Source of the DNA: Ariolimax columbianus
Taxonomy: Eukaryota; Mollusca; Gastropoda; Stylommatophora; Arionidae
Length of the DNA stretch: 64,000 bases
Assembly: GCA_036924085.1 (NCBI GenBank)
Contig: JAVGWX010000005.1
Location: 39,873,664 to 39,937,663, forward strand
Direction: 5' to 3'
Part shown: positions 1-12,900 of the stretch, piece by piece
Layout: each line of letters opens with the position of its first letter
Numbering within the stretch: the first letter of the stretch is position 1
Position numbers and translations under genes: made by a program
The notes under the pieces: model-generated
Told to the model about the DNA's origin: nothing
Seen by the model: only the letters and a program-made list of their open reading frames with translations
Databases searched by the model: none

Positions 1-31
1 TAATGTCCCACCTCTAAGCTTATACAACGTC

Positions 32-146
32 GATGTCTTCTGAGCCTCTCGTCTCAACGTCAGAAAGATGTCTATTCAGCCTCCTGTCTCGTCTCAACAC
101 CAGGAAGATGTCTACCGAGCCTCCTGTCTCGTCTCAGCGCCAGGAA
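32..146. repeat. 40-bp tandem repeat, about 3 copies
   Basis: Three successive units begin with GATGTCT, at about 32, 67 and 107. Units 2 and 3 are 40 bp and almost identical; unit 1 is a shorter, divergent 35 bp. Stops are absent over the tract, so it gives a spurious short reading frame. No function is evident. Confidence 0.75.
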
Positions 147-899
147 CTCGGCGACTGCAGCTTTGCTCGTGTCTGTGACAGAGGCCAGTGGCTATGTTAC
201 TGTTGTTGTCAGGCCAAGGTAAACACGTGTCACGACGTGTTGTCAAGACGGCAGCTTCGTGACGTGACAGCAACACGTCTCCCTTTTACGTGAATGCAAA
301 CGAATGCACTCAAAGACTTCGAAGTCAGTGTCACGTGTGACAGGTGTTAGCGACGACTCAAACAGAACATTAGACAGAGACATATTCTTACACGTGCGTG
401 GTCTCTCATTGCCTTTCAGTGTTGGTCTGCGTTGGTGGCGTCTAATTCTATCTCTCTATTCTGGCTATGTTCTGTAGTCTATCTGGCTAATGCTCAGGTC
501 TACCTCCTACCTACTAACTGCATTGTAGTCTTCTCTTCTCTGCTCTTTTTTATCTCTCCCTCGGAACCATCATACCCCAGCTTATATTCTAAGATGCCCG
601 CTTTGGACAATGACTTGTGTTTGTCTTGAGTTCATTCCCGTATCGCCAGAGAACGGATAGCTTGTTTTTTAACCTACTATGTGATCTAGAAGGTCGTGGT
701 ATTCCCAGTAGAAATCGTGGGAATGTAACTATTTTGGCTGGACAGTCTTTAATAATAGTGTTTGATAATTAAGGACAATGACCCGTTCATTGAACTCAAC
801 CTCTCGGGCAGGGTTCTCAAGTTATGTGTGGGTACCACGAAAGGTATTTTCATGACTTCCCTAGCGTTGGCTCGTTAGACACTTGTAACTCTGTTACAA
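147..899. other. Unassigned sequence
   Basis: No recognisable exon, RNA gene or mobile-element domain was found on either strand. A 65-codon frame at 432-629 has no family signature. Confidence 0.4.
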
Positions 900-2127
900 C
901 ACGAAAAATGAATCATTGACAGAAAAGACTGGATGTGGACATTGTAGCGCTTCTAGAAACTCAGTTAGTGGGCTCTGTATTAATGGGCGAGAGAGAGTAC
1001 ATTTTCTATTGGCAAAGGTAAGACCCTAACGAATAGAGAGAGCAATGTGTAGATTTTGTACTAAGAAAAGTCTCCAATACACATGGTTTAGCCAGCCGAT
1101 AATGGTTCGGAACGCCTGATTACAATTCATATCCATAACAGTAGGTCCCGTCATCTTAGGCAGTGTATATGCACCTACCTTATGCCCCACACCTGACGTC
1201 AACGACGAGTTATAAGATGAATTATCAGCAGTTATTAGAAGTGTGTCTAGTCAAGAACAGCGTGTCCTTCTATGTGGCTTCGATGCTATAGTGGGCGCTA
1301 AATCACGCGACGGGGCCTTTGTGTCTTGGCAAGTTTGGAGTTGGCAAAAGTAACGAAAAGGACTCTTAGAGTTCTATGTCTATCACGAATTTTTGTGTGA
1401 CAAACTCTACTTTCAGACCAAACCCCAACATAAGGTATCATGGATCAAAGCACTGGCATCAGTTGTTTCTAACTGTTACCAACAGATATATAATTAAGTA
1501 TGTGCTCCTGACGCGCTATTGCCGTTGTGCAAAATGTAACACCAATCATTCATTGGTTCGCATAAAATAAAATGGCAGCAAAAGAAGTTCCATCATACCA
1601 GAAGCAAACTCAAGTCAAGCGTCGACGCAAGCAGAATGCCGGGCTCTGTGCTAATCAAAAGATTTAACAATGCTTTTGAAGAAACTCTCATTATCCAGGA
1701 ACATGATATCACTGTTACAGAGACCTGGCAACATCTCAGAAATATAAGCCATATCACTGCACTTGCTACATTTGGAAAAAGAGCTGTTTCATCAGATGAC
1801 TGGTTTGAAGGGAAAGGGATGGGTGTGACACCCGTCATTGAGGCCAAGCGTGATACTCGGGTTAAATACAAGCAGCTTTTAAATGCAGGTATACTGCATA
1901 ACTTCAAGTCCGCCGGAAACCAGGTGCAACAAACAGCTCGCCTTTGGGCAAATGAGTATTGGCTACAGCTTAGTGAAAACATCCATGCTGCAGCACAAAT
2001 AGGAACATCAGACTAATGTACAAATGTATAAAATAAGCTATCGGTCCGCCGAGTAGGACAACTACACCACTGGCGAGAAAATAACAGATAAAAGAAAACA
2101 GATGGAGCGATAGGTCGAGAAAGACAA
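900..2127 (+). mobile_element. LINE-X relic: endonuclease plus linker
   Basis: A decayed + strand piece of an RTE-like non-LTR retrotransposon. Conceptual translation, with several frameshifts and stops, gives the APE-type endonuclease signatures VDIVALLETQL near 930, a GSVYAPT-like block near 1160, a degraded LLCGFDAIVGA (normally LGDFNAxVG) near 1270, and NHSLVRIK near 1545. The intact stretch 1636-2016 is the linker between endonuclease and RT, with DWFEGK, TPVIEAKRDTR and QQTARLWANEYW. Weaker linker similarity continues to about 2127. The same family appears nearly complete on the - strand at 32417-35640. The RT domain is missing: another LINE piece in the opposite orientation starts at 2128. 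Not functional. Confidence 0.8.
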
Positions 2128-2765
2128 TAATAATAATTCGTCTGCCTTCGTTAATGAGGACCACAACATCATCCCATGTCATACTGTATCCGTGAATGTG
2201 TGGGTGCGCTCGTGTCTTATAAAGCCAATAAGTATTGTCCTATGACACGACTGGCAAACGTAGTCCGTAGTTGCCTTCAATAGCCCCTCTGCTTTATACT
2301 TCCAGATTGCGCGTCTAATCTTGACTGACTGAACACGAGGACGATCGCTGAATTCAACGCCATTTGTAATGCACTTCTCCAGGTTGAACGATTTTGAGCC
2401 AGGTTTTCCAAGGTGTTAATGTCTATTTGGTAGCACTTGAAACAAACGCTTTTTTTTACTTCATTGTGATGGTTCTCCTTCACTCAGCTCTATTCAGGAG
2501 CCTCTTTGGAAGCTTCTCGCTTAGCATTCGAGCAAGGTAGCCAGACCAAATCAAACCGTTTTTTTTTTCAGCAAAAGTGCATGGATACTTTGGATGTTGG
2601 CTTTAAATAGCACTTCACTGTCTGTGATATGGTCCTGGCAGTGGATATGCAGTATGCCTCTCATACATATTCATGTGAAATTGATTTAGCCTACTGGCGT
2701 CACCAGCGTAGACAGTACAGCTCACAAACGTATAGAGACTTAAGGATAATATCTCAGATTTGGAG
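2128..2765 (-). mobile_element. LINE-X relic: 3' end
   Basis: The 3' end of the same LINE family, on the - strand. An AATAATAATAAT tract at about 2129-2141 is the element's (ATT)n tail. The following sequence matches the 3' untranslated region seen at 32417-32480. The - strand reading gives CYQIDINTLENLAQNRSTWR at 2330-2430 and VYAGDASRLNQFHMN at about 2680-2720, matching CQIDIDIWECLAQNRSDWR and VYSGHARRLNHFH of the better copy. Frameshifts are present. It adjoins the + strand copy with no gap, so it probably inserted into it. Confidence 0.75.
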
Positions 2766-2819
2766 GGACAAAACCCTAAGTTTGTGATATTTACTAACTT
2801 TGCTATTTTGAACACCATG

Positions 2820-3141
2820 TTTCCGATGTATTACCTTGTTCTCCTTCAACATACCATCCATACTGAATGTTTCCAATGTATTACCTTGTCGTTCTCCTTC
2901 AACATACCACCCATACTGAATGTTTCCAATGTTTTACCTTGTCGTTCTCCTTCAACACACCATCCATACTGAATGTTTCCAATGTATTACCTTGTCGTTC
3001 TCCTTCAACATACCACCCATACTGAATGTTTCCAATGTATTACCTTGTCGTTCTCCTTCAACATACCATCCATACTGAATGTTTCCAATGTATTACCTTG
3101 TCGTTCTCCTTCAACATACCATCCATACTGAATGTTTCCAT
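2820..3141. repeat. 53-bp minisatellite, 6 copies
   Basis: Units start at 2820 (50 bp, lacking CGT), 2870, 2923, 2976, 3029 and 3082, with a truncated start after 3134. Each begins TTTCCAATGTATTACC and ends CATACTGAATG. Copies differ by only a few substitutions, which implies recent expansion. The 70-codon frame across it is a by-product. Confidence 0.9.
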
Positions 3142-3334
3142 ATAGATTTTTCAGATCATCATTTGATCAGAATGCTGTGTTGTTCCACAGTTGCGTTTTT
3201 CATTATCTCTGTATCCCCATCTCTTTAATTAAGTCCTTCGTACCCCGTAATACGCCAGTTTGGAACATATTTTGTGATTTCCATGTTGCGTGAGGCAAGT
3301 GATCTTTAAGTGCAGGTTCCTCTCGAAACTAACA

Positions 3335-3581
3335 TTAGACTAGACACATGAAAACCTTACACTAGACACATGAAAACCTTACACTAGACAAATGAAAACC
3401 TTACACTAGACAATTGAAAACCGTACACTAGGCTAATGAAAACCGTACACTAGACAAATAAAAACATCACACTAGACAAATGAAAACCTTACACTAGACA
3501 AATGAGACGACAAATGAAAGCCTTACACTAGACAGATGAAAACCTTACACTAGGCAGATGAAAACCATACACTAGACAAAT
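3335..3581. repeat. 22-bp minisatellite, about 11 copies
   Basis: Repeats of ACTAGACAAATGAAAACCTTAC with scattered substitutions and one disrupted unit near 3500-3520. The unit has no spacers, so it is not a CRISPR array. It lies about 250 bp upstream of the TMEM222 start codon. Confidence 0.9.
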
Positions 3582-3834
3582 GGAATCTTGCTGGGCTCTG
3601 ATTATCTATTTTATTTCCGTAGCTCTATGCAACTCTCTCTTTTATTGTCTTTACTACATACTTAGCAGATTACAGTGACCATATTATTATATATCTGCGT
3701 ACACACCGGTACACTTCAGCCAAGTTTGTCCGATGACAGCAGGTGGGAGACAACACTATAAATGTGGAAGGAAAACTTTATAAATTTACCAGAATAGTGT
3801 CCCTTACCGGAAGTTGTTATCTCCAACAACCAAA
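3582..3834 (+). promoter_or_regulatory. TMEM222 5' flank (promoter/5' UTR, unresolved)
   Basis: This 250-bp interval between the 22-bp minisatellite and the first TMEM222 codon must contain, or border, the 5' untranslated region. No clear TATA box or initiator can be assigned. The sequence before the start, CAACCAAAATG, has A at -3 and is a good metazoan initiation context. Confidence 0.3.
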
Positions 3835-3986
3835 ATGAACGGTGATCAAGGGCTGGAGAAAAATCAACCTCCTCGCACATCTGTTACAATGGGAAGTGAT
3901 ACGAACCTTATAAACTCTGGAGGAGTGGATCCCAAAAACAACAGATATCCACACTGCATCGTGTGGACGCCCATACCTTGTTTAAC
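3835..3986 (+). CDS. TMEM222: TMEM222 exon 1
   Basis: Encodes residues 1-50 plus two bases of Thr51. The first 36 residues are polar and variable; the end, [12 protein letters not shown], is the conserved family start. Donor is AAC|GTAATC. The ATG at 3835 is the first in this frame near the conserved block. Confidence 0.93.
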
Positions 3987-6900
3987 GTAATCTATTTTCT
4001 TGCTGATTTGAGACGCCTCAATTCAATCAATCATTAAAAATAATAATATTATTATATACTCAAAAGTAAATAGAGTAATAGAGTGAGTATAGTGATTAAT
4101 CAAATTAAATCATTCATTCCAATCATGTTATTATTATTATTGAAAATCATAGTTACACAATCACAATAATTGATTCATTGAATTTGAATGTATAAAATAA
4201 CAAAAGCTGAAATAGTGTACTGACTGTACTCATGTTACACTCAATAGTCATTGTAATTTGTATAATTGTTTTGACAGTATATTTCAATTTGTTATTGTCA
4301 ATATTGTGTAACTACAATTTAATGTTTTACTTTTCTTTAAAAAATTAATTTTTACCCTGACAGGAACAGTGAAGCCTACTGTTTTCCTTGCATTTTTTTG
4401 TACAATAGATATACATTAATTCTCCTTTAATCATAATGAATGACTAACTTATAGTTAGTGAGAACGGGAGAGCAGAGCACAAGGTAAATCAGCTGATAAC
4501 TGAGAAAACCCAGAGGAGAGTGACGCTGTCATATACACCGATGGATCAGTCGGACCTCAGGCTGGGGTTTCCTGGCTAGAGTGAGAGGAGAGGTCGTTGC
4601 TGAGCGCAGTAGGGCATACATGTCAACAACCTCCAGTATGAGAATGGAGACTTCTTCTTCTTTGTACGCTGTCAGACGTCATCCTGTATATTTTCGAAAA
4701 AAGCAGCTGTCATCCTGAGGCTGTTGACACTGCCATAGAGCTTGTCTAGTGTTGCCACTGGTGATGGTCACATGTGCTTTCTCTGATCCTTGTATGTCAG
4801 GCAGTGTTGCAGCAAATGTTTAGCGGTCATTTTCCCGGTACCACACGTGCATTCGTCAGTGCCACCTATCTTCAGTTTATTGAATAGGTGGTACCTCAGT
4901 CTATTGTGCCCTGTGCGGAGTCTGAAGACCACGACCTGCTCTCTTCTGTTCAACTGGTAATAGGCATCATTTTTTGTGTAGAGAATGGAGACGGAAGCAG
5001 TGACCTCACCAGTGAAATGGAAATCTGAGACTTCTATAACAAGGGCAGTCATTGTGACAAACGCGCAAGCCGTACTTCAGAAAGTACAGAAGGAATGGCT
5101 TAGATACGAGTGGAAAGCAGCTGTTGAGACCTCAAACCTCCAAGCTTTGACATGGATCTACTTTCCTGCTCATACCAGGGTTCAGGGCAATGAAAGAGCT
5201 GACATCATGGCTTCACAAGCTACCATCATGGGCACATTAGGGACGGATAGAAGTGACATTTTGAAATCAGTAAAGGACCGCCTGCTGGGTGAGGACACGG
5301 CAATAAATTAAGCAGCAACCCACAGACTGCAAAGTTTTGACATTAAACGAAGTTCGAGCGGAGTGTGGCGCATGAAAGGACATCACAGGAGAGTGTACAA
5401 CCAGCGAGCTACAGGGATCATCAGCATCCATACCTTATGCCATTCGATGAGAGAGACTGATCACCTATGGGTGTGCCCGGAGTGCAGTGATGTTGATTCT
5501 TAGAAACAGAAATAGTGAGTGTAGAGTAATGATAGTTTGGAAGACAATAGAATAATATAGTCCAGCCAAAGCAGAATCTGCCATTGTTATGTTGTACATT
5601 TGTATCAGTACAAAATGGGCATTCAGTTAATTTGTAAATCTAATTTTATACTTTTTCATTTCTTCTAAATGTGTAGGTTTCCTACTCTAACTCTTAGCCT
5701 AGCTTAGTGTTTCAGAAAAATTCAGCATAACTTCGGTCTTCACATCACATAAATAAAAATTTAGTTGGACAGTAACACATACAGTACACAAACAAACCAT
5801 ATAGGCATAGTAGCATAACATGTTACGCTAAATTGCCCAAACTCGTGCAAATTCTACAACCACAATCATAGGTCAAATAATAAATATTAGGGAATAAACA
5901 TTTTTTTGCATCAGCTTTTTGGTTGAAAGAAAAGAATAAACATTTGAAAATTGTCATAAAATATCAAGCTTCAACATTTTGCTTTTTTACATTTCACATT
6001 TACACCTTTTGCATTTACACCACTCCTCAACCTGCAACAGTCATTTAAAAGATACAACACCTTAGCAGCATGATGCGATTCCCTAAACCAGTTATTGTGC
6101 TTGCAGACATGGTTTGAATCACTTTCCTTTGTGTTACCCATTCTAATTTAGTGAATATCTTATATACCACAGTGGTTATTAATTTAATTGGTTGATGTGA
6201 TAAACACAACAATAAAGTCATTAAAATGTAAAAGTATTAAGGTTGTTAAAGTGTTTTTCATTAGCACTGTGCTTGACCTTCAACATGGGGTTAGCCAAGG
6301 CCTAGTCAAAGTGTAAAGAAATGCTTAAAAACTTTCCTTTTTATACTATTTATCTTGTGATTTAAATATAAAGTATTTCAATATTTATCTTTTGAATGCT
6401 AGTCTTCTTGTTATTAGTCTGACAAACTTAACACTTTACAGTGCCCTACAGCATTTAATATGTATACTCTATTTTAAACAGGGGCTGTGCTTATCCTAAT
6501 TTGTGCAAATTAAGCATACAGTTATTCTTTTTAGTTGTAATTGCTTTATTTATATTATAGTTAAGCATGTCTATGATGATTGCAGTGCAGTACATGTATA
6601 TTTAAGCAAAAAAGAAATTAAAGTTTTTGAGTTGTGACACTTGACCTGGAAGTAATTTAAGGTTCATTTGTACATATATTTTGTTTCTGTTGACCAAAAG
6701 TGTTGCTGTTAACAGATTTCATTGCTACATAATTGTAAATACATTTTATTTATTAAGGATTTCAGTGTTTGAATCAATGTTTCCTTAATCTAGTTCCAGA
6801 ATTGTTTTGTTTTTTAAATTTTTAGAAATATTATTTCTGTGATTGATTTTTTTTTTCCTTTCTGTGATTGTTTTCTTTTTTTTACTCCATAAATGCAGAT

Positions 6901-9900
6901 GGCTATTTCCAATCATTGGGCATATGGGCATCTGCACATCAGCTGGAGTCATCAGAGATTTTGCAGGTCCATATTATGTTTCTGTAAGTAGTTAATAAAT
7001 AAAGTAAAGATCCAGTTAACATGACAGTGTGGCATATGGTGTTAGGCCTACATTTTTCTTGACCAACGACACACTTGGAGTGATGCCGTCTTTACTTTCC
7101 AAGATTATTTGGTTACCCAATTTTTTATATTGGATCGATTACAGCTGTTTTGCGATCAGAAAAATCTCGCACCAACTGTGGATCACACACAGACCGCTCG
7201 GCTGGGAAGCCAGTGCACTGTCTCGGCTCTCGTCTCTGTAAATGTTTTTATGTATTCATTAATTTAGTGGAAGGTGGTACAGCAGTCTGGCCATTGAGGT
7301 GGGAATTAACACTGTCATCCCCATAGCTGATAAGCCTCATATTATACAACAGCAAAGAAGCCCCATGTCCACCTTCTTTATTATGCCTCAGAATATAAGA
7401 CGAGACGCTCTAACCCACCACCAAAGAAATGCTGTGAATCATTAAAAAGAAACAGCATGTAAATGCTGCTATTGGGGATCAAGTAGTAAAGATTAAAGGA
7501 GATCTCATCTTTTTTGTGAGGTAAAATCTAATAGTTAGGCACTAAATTATAGTTGGTTAGACTGGAGCATAACATGACAAATTGCACACCCAGTCTATTT
7601 TGCTATTAGAGTCAAGAGCTCTGATTGCTCAGCCAGTCATGTACCAAGATTTACACTAATAAATTGCAATTAAAGTGTTAAAAAGATGAGGGAGAATAAT
7701 TGAATGGCACTTTCAAAAATCAATATTTGAATTTACTTCCTGGACATGATGCTTATCATCTTCGCTTCATTGATAGATTGTAAACTCTAAGCTGTTACAG
7801 TTACTTAGTATATCATTATGATGTTTAACATTGTAGATGGTCAGTTATTTTGAAATCATCTGTTGATGGTAACAGGTATTTATATGTGTGCATATTTGTA
7901 CCATATTCTGACAAAGATAACACTGCTGTAGTAGGTCATTTATGTGCGATACATGTTACAAACAATGAACTGTATTTGAAGTCATGGTGACAGAAAAAGA
8001 ATTCACAATTGTTTTATGCTGTGTATGGAAGTTGTGCAGCTGATATGGTAACCGTTGGACTCTGGGTTCAGAAAGTTAAAGCTTCATAAGTGGTATGATC
8101 GGCCGTGGTCTGTGTATTCTTCCATAGCCACCAGCCCAGACATGTTGCAGTGTGCCGATGCCATTATTCATGAGGATCATTGTATCACAAGTCGACAAAG
8201 TGCAATATAAATTTTCTGTGATCTTGGAAATTCAAAGGTATGTGCAAGATAGGTTCATCAAAGTATCATAACTGATAACGTAAATCAAAGGAATGTGACT
8301 AGGTGAACAGGAAACGATCTGGTACAGGAATGACATGCTTGCCCTTGTTTCGCACTCGTGTAAGGTCTGAAGTGGATGGAGATTTTGTGGGAAAATAGCA
8401 TGTGTAAAAGAAACATTCAGTTATTCTGTGCCTGAATTGTGAATAAATAGTTTCAGAGGAAAAGAATTGCAGGAAATTTCTTTCTGAGCAAGCCTCCTAG
8501 CTTTAAGATCAGAAGCAAAGATATTAAAAACAACAAATGATAAGGAATGTTTTTTAGACAGTGCTAAATATTTCTTACTTGTAGTCAATAAGGTTGTTGG
8601 AACATACCATCTTACTGCGTTACGTATTTTTTGTTAACATTATGTCTCTGTCTTGCTAGTATTTCTGTCTTTCCCAAAGATTTTTCTGTCCATTCAGAAT
8701 ATTATGTGTCACATATAGACAATAGGTTGATTTTAGTTTAGGAAGTGACTCAAGATACAATTTTATGCTATCCACTATTAATCTCTGACATCACAAGACA
8801 TAAGCATATATTTATAATTATAATCACAGTTCCTTGATAAAATATATACATTTCTGCCTAATGGTCAACTTTAAAAATTCATTTCTGAACATTTTAAAAG
8901 TTTTTTTGGAGGTCTACATTTTTTGTGTGGCTTTCATTGGTCTGAAGTACAGACTTTATCTGGTGATGTTGGCAATGTTTCTTTGTCTTCTAAGAGTCAA
9001 CGTCATTGAACACGTTTTAATCCATAAGTGCTCTGTTCTTCTCCAAATTTTTTTGGAGAATCTCAGCACAATACAAAAACTCTTTAGCACCCACGACGAT
9101 CCCGTAATAGATTGGGTAGATTTCTAACATACTTTTAAATTTTGCTCAGGCAGTGGCGTTAAGCCTACTCTTTTCGATATCCAACTGCCAAGAGATTTTT
9201 AACGTGCGCAACACTGCACATGGGTGTCCAATCTCCACTACCCAGAGATCCGGGAAAATACTAGAAAGTTCACGTGAAAAAACCTCAACGTCTTACCTTG
9301 AGACCACTCAGTCCCCTCAGTTTAAAAGAATTATGTTCTGTGAGGTTTTTCATTGTCTATATTTTTTAAATATCACTATATTGTGTGTTTTAATATGTCA
9401 TTTTAGTCTAGCTAAACTGAGTACTCTCTTGAACGGTTCTACTTTTGTTTCCAGGAAGATGAGATGGCTTTTGGGAACCCTGTAAAGTAAGGGCATATCA
9501 TGTATTTCCTTTTTAAAAATGTTATTGTCCCTTGTGTTGCATTTTGTGTCTGAATTGTCATACTTTTACAAATTAAAAAAATGTTGGGGTTAAAGTTTGA
9601 ATGTCCCATAATATATCAAGCTTTGTGCATGTCTGAAGCTCTCAACATTAGCCATCACTGATAGAATACTCATTCATACACAACATATACAAGTTGTATC
9701 ATTTTCTTTCAGTAAATAAAGATTTAGTGTGCATTTGTATCTTTGAAATGACTGGAAAGAATAAGTCAGCAAGGAAAACTATATAAGTTGAGGTTACGTC
9801 ACCATAATATATTATTACATAATTTTCTTATTTTAACATTTTGTAAATGTATTTCATGTACAAAATTGAGTAGGCTATCAAATAGAACAAATTTGTCTGA

Positions 9901-12900
9901 ACATAATGAAAAATAGATAAATAGTGGGCCACATATATTGCAAATACATTTTAAACAAAATATTTTTTAAATGTTGGAACTGACCATAATATATCATAAT
10001 ATATTTGTACAGATCTGAAGCTTCTAACACAAATCCTTACTAACAATATCATTTTATACATAACATATGTCAGTTTTATCACTTTCAGTGAATAGATAAG
10101 CTGGAGTGCTTGTTCCGATGATAATCTTTACTTACGATCACTTGGAAGCCATTTTTGTCAAACAAATTTTGCTGAAGCAAATCGATTGATCAGCTAATTT
10201 TTTTAAATTCAAACCTCTTTGTCTAAGAAAAAAAAGTGCAAATAGCTCTTAAATTAAAAAGTTCATCAAAAGGAAGTGACATTATAAAAATGTTGAATTG
10301 GTCTAAGCTTCGAAAATTATTTTCTAAACTTTCCTAATAGAGATCTAACATGACTAGCCACTCTAAGTGCCTTGTGTAAAAATGTGTCCAAAAATACACT
10401 GCCTGAAGTGGCTCAGGTAGTTTTGGAATTCAATCGTTTTCATTTGAACAGTTTGTGTAGACAGCTCAGGACAAGGTAGCAAGACAAAGTGCCCAACTCT
10501 GAAATTCGTAGCAACACTAATGTGTTGAGCATCCATACACTTCTACAAATAGCTCAGAAAAGATGGATGGGACACCTTGTTCACATGCCAGATGAGTGCA
10601 TCCCCAAGCAGCTGCTATACAGAGAGTGCACAACAGGCAGACGCTCTCTAAGGGGACAGAAGAAATGCTACAGAGACTCATTGAAAGTGTTTGTTAATAG
10701 CTTCAACATTGATGTCACCTCTTTGGATTTGCTTGCACAAATTTGTACCAGATGGCGTGCTAGCATTACTAAAGGTGCTCAGATCGCAGAGAGAAAATCC
10801 ATCATGGTGACTCAGAGGAGGCGTGCTGCCCTAAATAAAATGGACAATAACTCCACAACCTGCTTCCCACATGTGTGCACTGGATGTGGTAGGATATATC
10901 ATTCCAGGATTAGTCTTTACAGTCATATGAGAACACGTTTCTAAGTCTGATGCCATCTTTGCTTGTAATGGGTAAATATTACTATTATTATTTACTCTAT
11001 AATCCTAGGGATAACTCGGTCAGCCCTTTATGGGCTAAGTGCTCTAAAACACTGCTCAGCAGTTCAGTTCAGACCTAAAAATATTATTTTTCTGCTACAA
11101 ATGCTCTTAATTTATTCAAAGCTACTGTGTTGTTCAAAGGGATATACCTATGACTAAAAGAAACATAATGCTAAGAGAACTACAACTTTCTGGTCGAGAA
11201 TTTAAACTTGGATCTTGATTATTGGCTGGCCAATAAGAAGACAGAATGTTATGTAAGGGACAGAAGTCTGGGGGTGATACGCACTATCAAAATAGACAAA
11301 GAAGAACAATTAACTACCTTTTTCTCTAGTCATTAAATATGATCATGTTTCCTCTAGTCTCTTAGAGAGGGAATATTAGTTAAATGTGTTGATGTGTATG
11401 TAATCTGTATGTTTTTGTGATGAGCAAATATATTTATTAATTGTTTTTAGATATTGGCAGCTGGATTTGGCAAAAGCAAAAAATGGCAGAGAATCATGGG
11501 ATAGATCTGTTGCAGATGCTTCAGAAGAATATAAACACAGAATGGTAAAAAAATTACCAATTTACTTGACTCATTTCATGTATCAAATGTAATGATACTT
11601 TTTCTATTTCTTGTACATCACATACTTTGTATATCTCTTTTTTGCTCAAATCTTGTATATTTAAGAACTGGAAATCTATCCACACAACATTCAATCAATC
11701 ATTAAAATCCTCTTCAGCTCCCTGTAGAGTATAGGCTTTCAACAATTACACACAAAGTCAGCAAAGGTTGACCTGCCCATATATATTGAAGTTTTATTGT
11801 GACTTAAAGATTCAACAGGATGGGGTAGCCAGTCTTATGACATGTCTGGCAGGTTACAATGTTACTAGTTTTTGCTCTTTTTTCAGACCCCAGTAACACT
11901 CGGGATGTGGTCATAAGTATCTTGTTTTTAATTTGTGTTAGTCATTGCCCTAAATGGTTTTTTAATGAATAAATCACAGAGCTTATTTACACCATATCTA
12001 GTTCAAGTTAACTTAGAAACAGCTAACAATATCTTCACCCGCTAGTGGTGTTCAAGGCATGCACACTTAAGTGCAATGTGCTGCCATTTGGGTGTCATGT
12101 GTATTCTTAGTGCCTATAAAATTGATTGTTATTTCAATATAGATGTTTTATTGTTTATTGATCTAGAAGCTTGTGGACTCTTGCCCTTTGGCACAATGTC
12201 ATTTTGTGGTATCTGCAAGTGTTCTTCAGCTGTTAGTTACATACTGAGCATTCCATTTGTCTGACTTTACAGGAAGCTGTTTCCTAACACTGTCAAGTGC
12301 CAAACACTCAGATAGATGGTGTTCAACAGTTTTGTAGGAATGTGTGCACAGCTGGCACTCTGGAGTCTGTTCTGGTTAAATTCTGTTCAAGTGACTGTTA
12401 AGTTGCATATGTTGAGTGCAAAGTAAAAAAATGGTGCTTTGATCACTCCTCTTTGGGAGGTTGATGTTGCCTTTGGGATTTGGGAGGGCCATGGACTTGT
12501 AGATCTCTCTCCCAGTATTATCCATTGCCCATCTGTTCAACCAAGCCACTTTGTTCGTAGTTTTCAGTAGTTGTTTGTAGAGTCGTGGGTATGTATTATT
12601 GTTCTTGACTTGATCCCTTCTTAGCCAGTCTATCAACCTAGTTATTACTTTATCTATGATTGACAGGCTTTTTAAGTTTCCTAGTTCACATACCCTTACT
12701 TCGAAACTGTAATAAGGGATTTACACAAATCTTTAATATATTTTAGTTGAACATTTTTCATTTATATTTTCAGCACAATCTGTTTTGTGACAACTGTCAT
12801 TCCCATGTGGCAATGGCCTTAAACTTGATGAGCTACAAAGGTAGTTCTAGTTGGAACATGATCAAGCTGTGTTTTCTAATGTTGCTTCATGGAAAATATG

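Noticed and set aside
432..629. A 65-codon frame with a hydrophobic start like a signal peptide
   Set aside because: T/C-rich composition explains the hydrophobicity. There is no splice support or conserved motif.
3335..3581. CRISPR-like array (regular 22-bp repeats)
   Set aside because: The units are head-to-tail without spacers and the genome is eukaryotic. The 38-, 41-, 50- and 53-bp arrays fail for the same reason.
8834..9127. A 97-codon hydrophobic frame in TMEM222 intron 2
   Set aside because: Poly-T composition gives Phe/Leu runs; there are no exon borders or homology signal.
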